Part shown: positions 5,569 to 6,144 of the stretch, in pieces
Position numbering within the stretch: the first letter of the stretch is position 1
Layout: each line of letters starts with the position of its first letter
NCBI GenBank assembly: GCA_017965125.1
Contig: JAGCQO010000155.1
Location: 1-6,144 of the forward strand
Direction of reading: 5' to 3'
Length of the DNA: 6,144 nt
Source: Paludibacteraceae bacterium
GTDB lineage: Bacteria > Bacteroidota > Bacteroidia > Bacteroidales > Paludibacteraceae
The notes under the pieces: generated by a model
Told to the model about the DNA's origin: nothing
Seen by the model: the letters and a program-made list of their open reading frames with translations, nothing else
The model's database searches: none
Translations under genes and position numbers: made by a program

Positions 5569-6144
5569 TCAAAACTGAGTTTCAGCTGCTGAGGCAGCAA
5601 AGCGAATGACATGCGGTGATGGACCGACGGACCGTGTTCCGCGATCGCCGCACGATGCTCCGTCGTAGGATAGCCCTTGTTCTTTCGCCAAAGATATTCC
5701 GGAAAGTCGGCGTCGATGGCGTTCATATAGTCGTCACGATAGGTCTTGGCGAGCACCGAGGCCGCCGCGATGGGCATGTATTTGCCGTCGCCCTTGACCA
5801 CCGTCTGCGACTTCACGTCGCGGTACTGCTTGAACCTGTTTCCGTCAACGATTATGAACTCCGGACGGACCGCAAGCATATCGAGCGCACGGTGCATTGC
5901 CAATATCGATGAGTTCAGGATGTTTATCTCGTCAATCTCACGGGCAGTGACGATGCCCACGCCCCACGCCAAGGCCTCCTTCTCAATCACAGGACGCAGC
6001 TTGTAGCGCTGGCGTTCGGTCAGTTGCTTGGAGTCGTTGAGCAAGGCGTTGCTGAAGTCCGGCGGAAGCACCACCGCAGCCGCGAAAACCGGTCCGGCAA
6101 GGCATCCTCTTCCAGCCTCGTCGCATCCAGCCTCCACCACCTTG
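5565..6144 (-). CDS. rnhB: Ribonuclease HII, 5' end outside the window
   Basis: RNase HII cuts the RNA strand of RNA-DNA hybrids and removes single ribonucleotides misincorporated into DNA. Numbered from a GTG at 6138-6140, the visible 191 residues begin [15 protein letters not shown], holding catalytic D7 and E8 in the DEAGRG motif. Later come [12 protein letters not shown], the third catalytic acid D99 in IIVDGNRF, and the fourth, D136, in [26 protein letters not shown] and [16 protein letters not shown] are typical of the family. The frame stays open to the window edge through AAG, and relatives usually carry about ten residues before this point. The true start therefore probably lies outside, and the GTG is not a confident start. 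It is convergent with the protease gene, and the stop codons share three to four bases. Confidence 0.95.
   Translation of the reverse strand, partial: KVVEAGCDEAGRGCLAGPVFAAAVVLPPDFSNALLNDSKQLTERQRYKLRPVIEKEALAWGVGIVTAREIDEINILNSSILAMHRALDMLAVRPEFIIVDGNRFKQYRDVKSQTVVKGDGKYMPIAAASVLAKTYRDDYMNAIDADFPEYLWRKNKGYPTTEHRAAIAEHGPSVHHRMSFALLPQQLKLSFD

Overview
The window looks like a chromosomal segment from a Bacteroidota genome, most likely order Bacteroidales (Prevotella/Bacteroides-like; genus not resolvable from this sequence). Supporting signs are TAnnTTTG-type -7 promoter boxes, start codons with weak or absent Shine-Dalgarno sites, short MKK lipoprotein signal peptides (one followed by an Asp-rich surface-export-like signal), a membrane-embedded AraC-family regulator, and LolD and RNase HII sequences of Bacteroidales character.

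Left part (1-2320). The window opens on the probable C-terminal tail of a gene (stop at 81-83) followed by a strong hairpin terminator. Next comes a polytopic membrane protein with a C-terminal AraC-type DNA-binding domain (230-1360). An intergenic stretch with an AT-rich palindrome separates it from a predicted surface lipoprotein of unknown function (1542-2153). A second, nearly identical hairpin terminator then abuts tRNA-Gly(CCC), encoded on the minus strand (2247-2317). The terminator plus part of the tRNA 3' end is present twice, at about 101-159 and 2201-2266, in direct orientation, so it brackets the regulator/lipoprotein pair. That layout resembles a tRNA-associated attachment-site duplication or a remnant of one, although no integrase is present.

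Middle part (2320-2911). A roughly 140 bp divergent promoter region separates the tRNA from a small Lys-rich lipoprotein (2458-2868), which ends in its own intrinsic terminator.

Right part (2912-6144). A good Bacteroidota promoter precedes three closely spaced co-directional genes. They encode a six-TM voltage-gated-type potassium channel with a C-terminal zinc ribbon (2983-3948), a LolD-type ABC ATPase (3976-4644), and a CPBP/CAAX-type intramembrane protease (4651-5568). The ATPase and protease genes are 6 bp apart and probably cotranslated. The last gene is convergent with rnhB (RNase HII, minus strand, 5' end cut by the window edge), and the two stop codons overlap.

No CRISPR array, transposase, integrase, toxin-antitoxin pair or recognisable defence system is visible. 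The points most worth a second look are the direct repeat at the tRNA, the regulator/lipoprotein pair it brackets, the zinc ribbon on the channel, and the abrupt composition change inside the protease gene.
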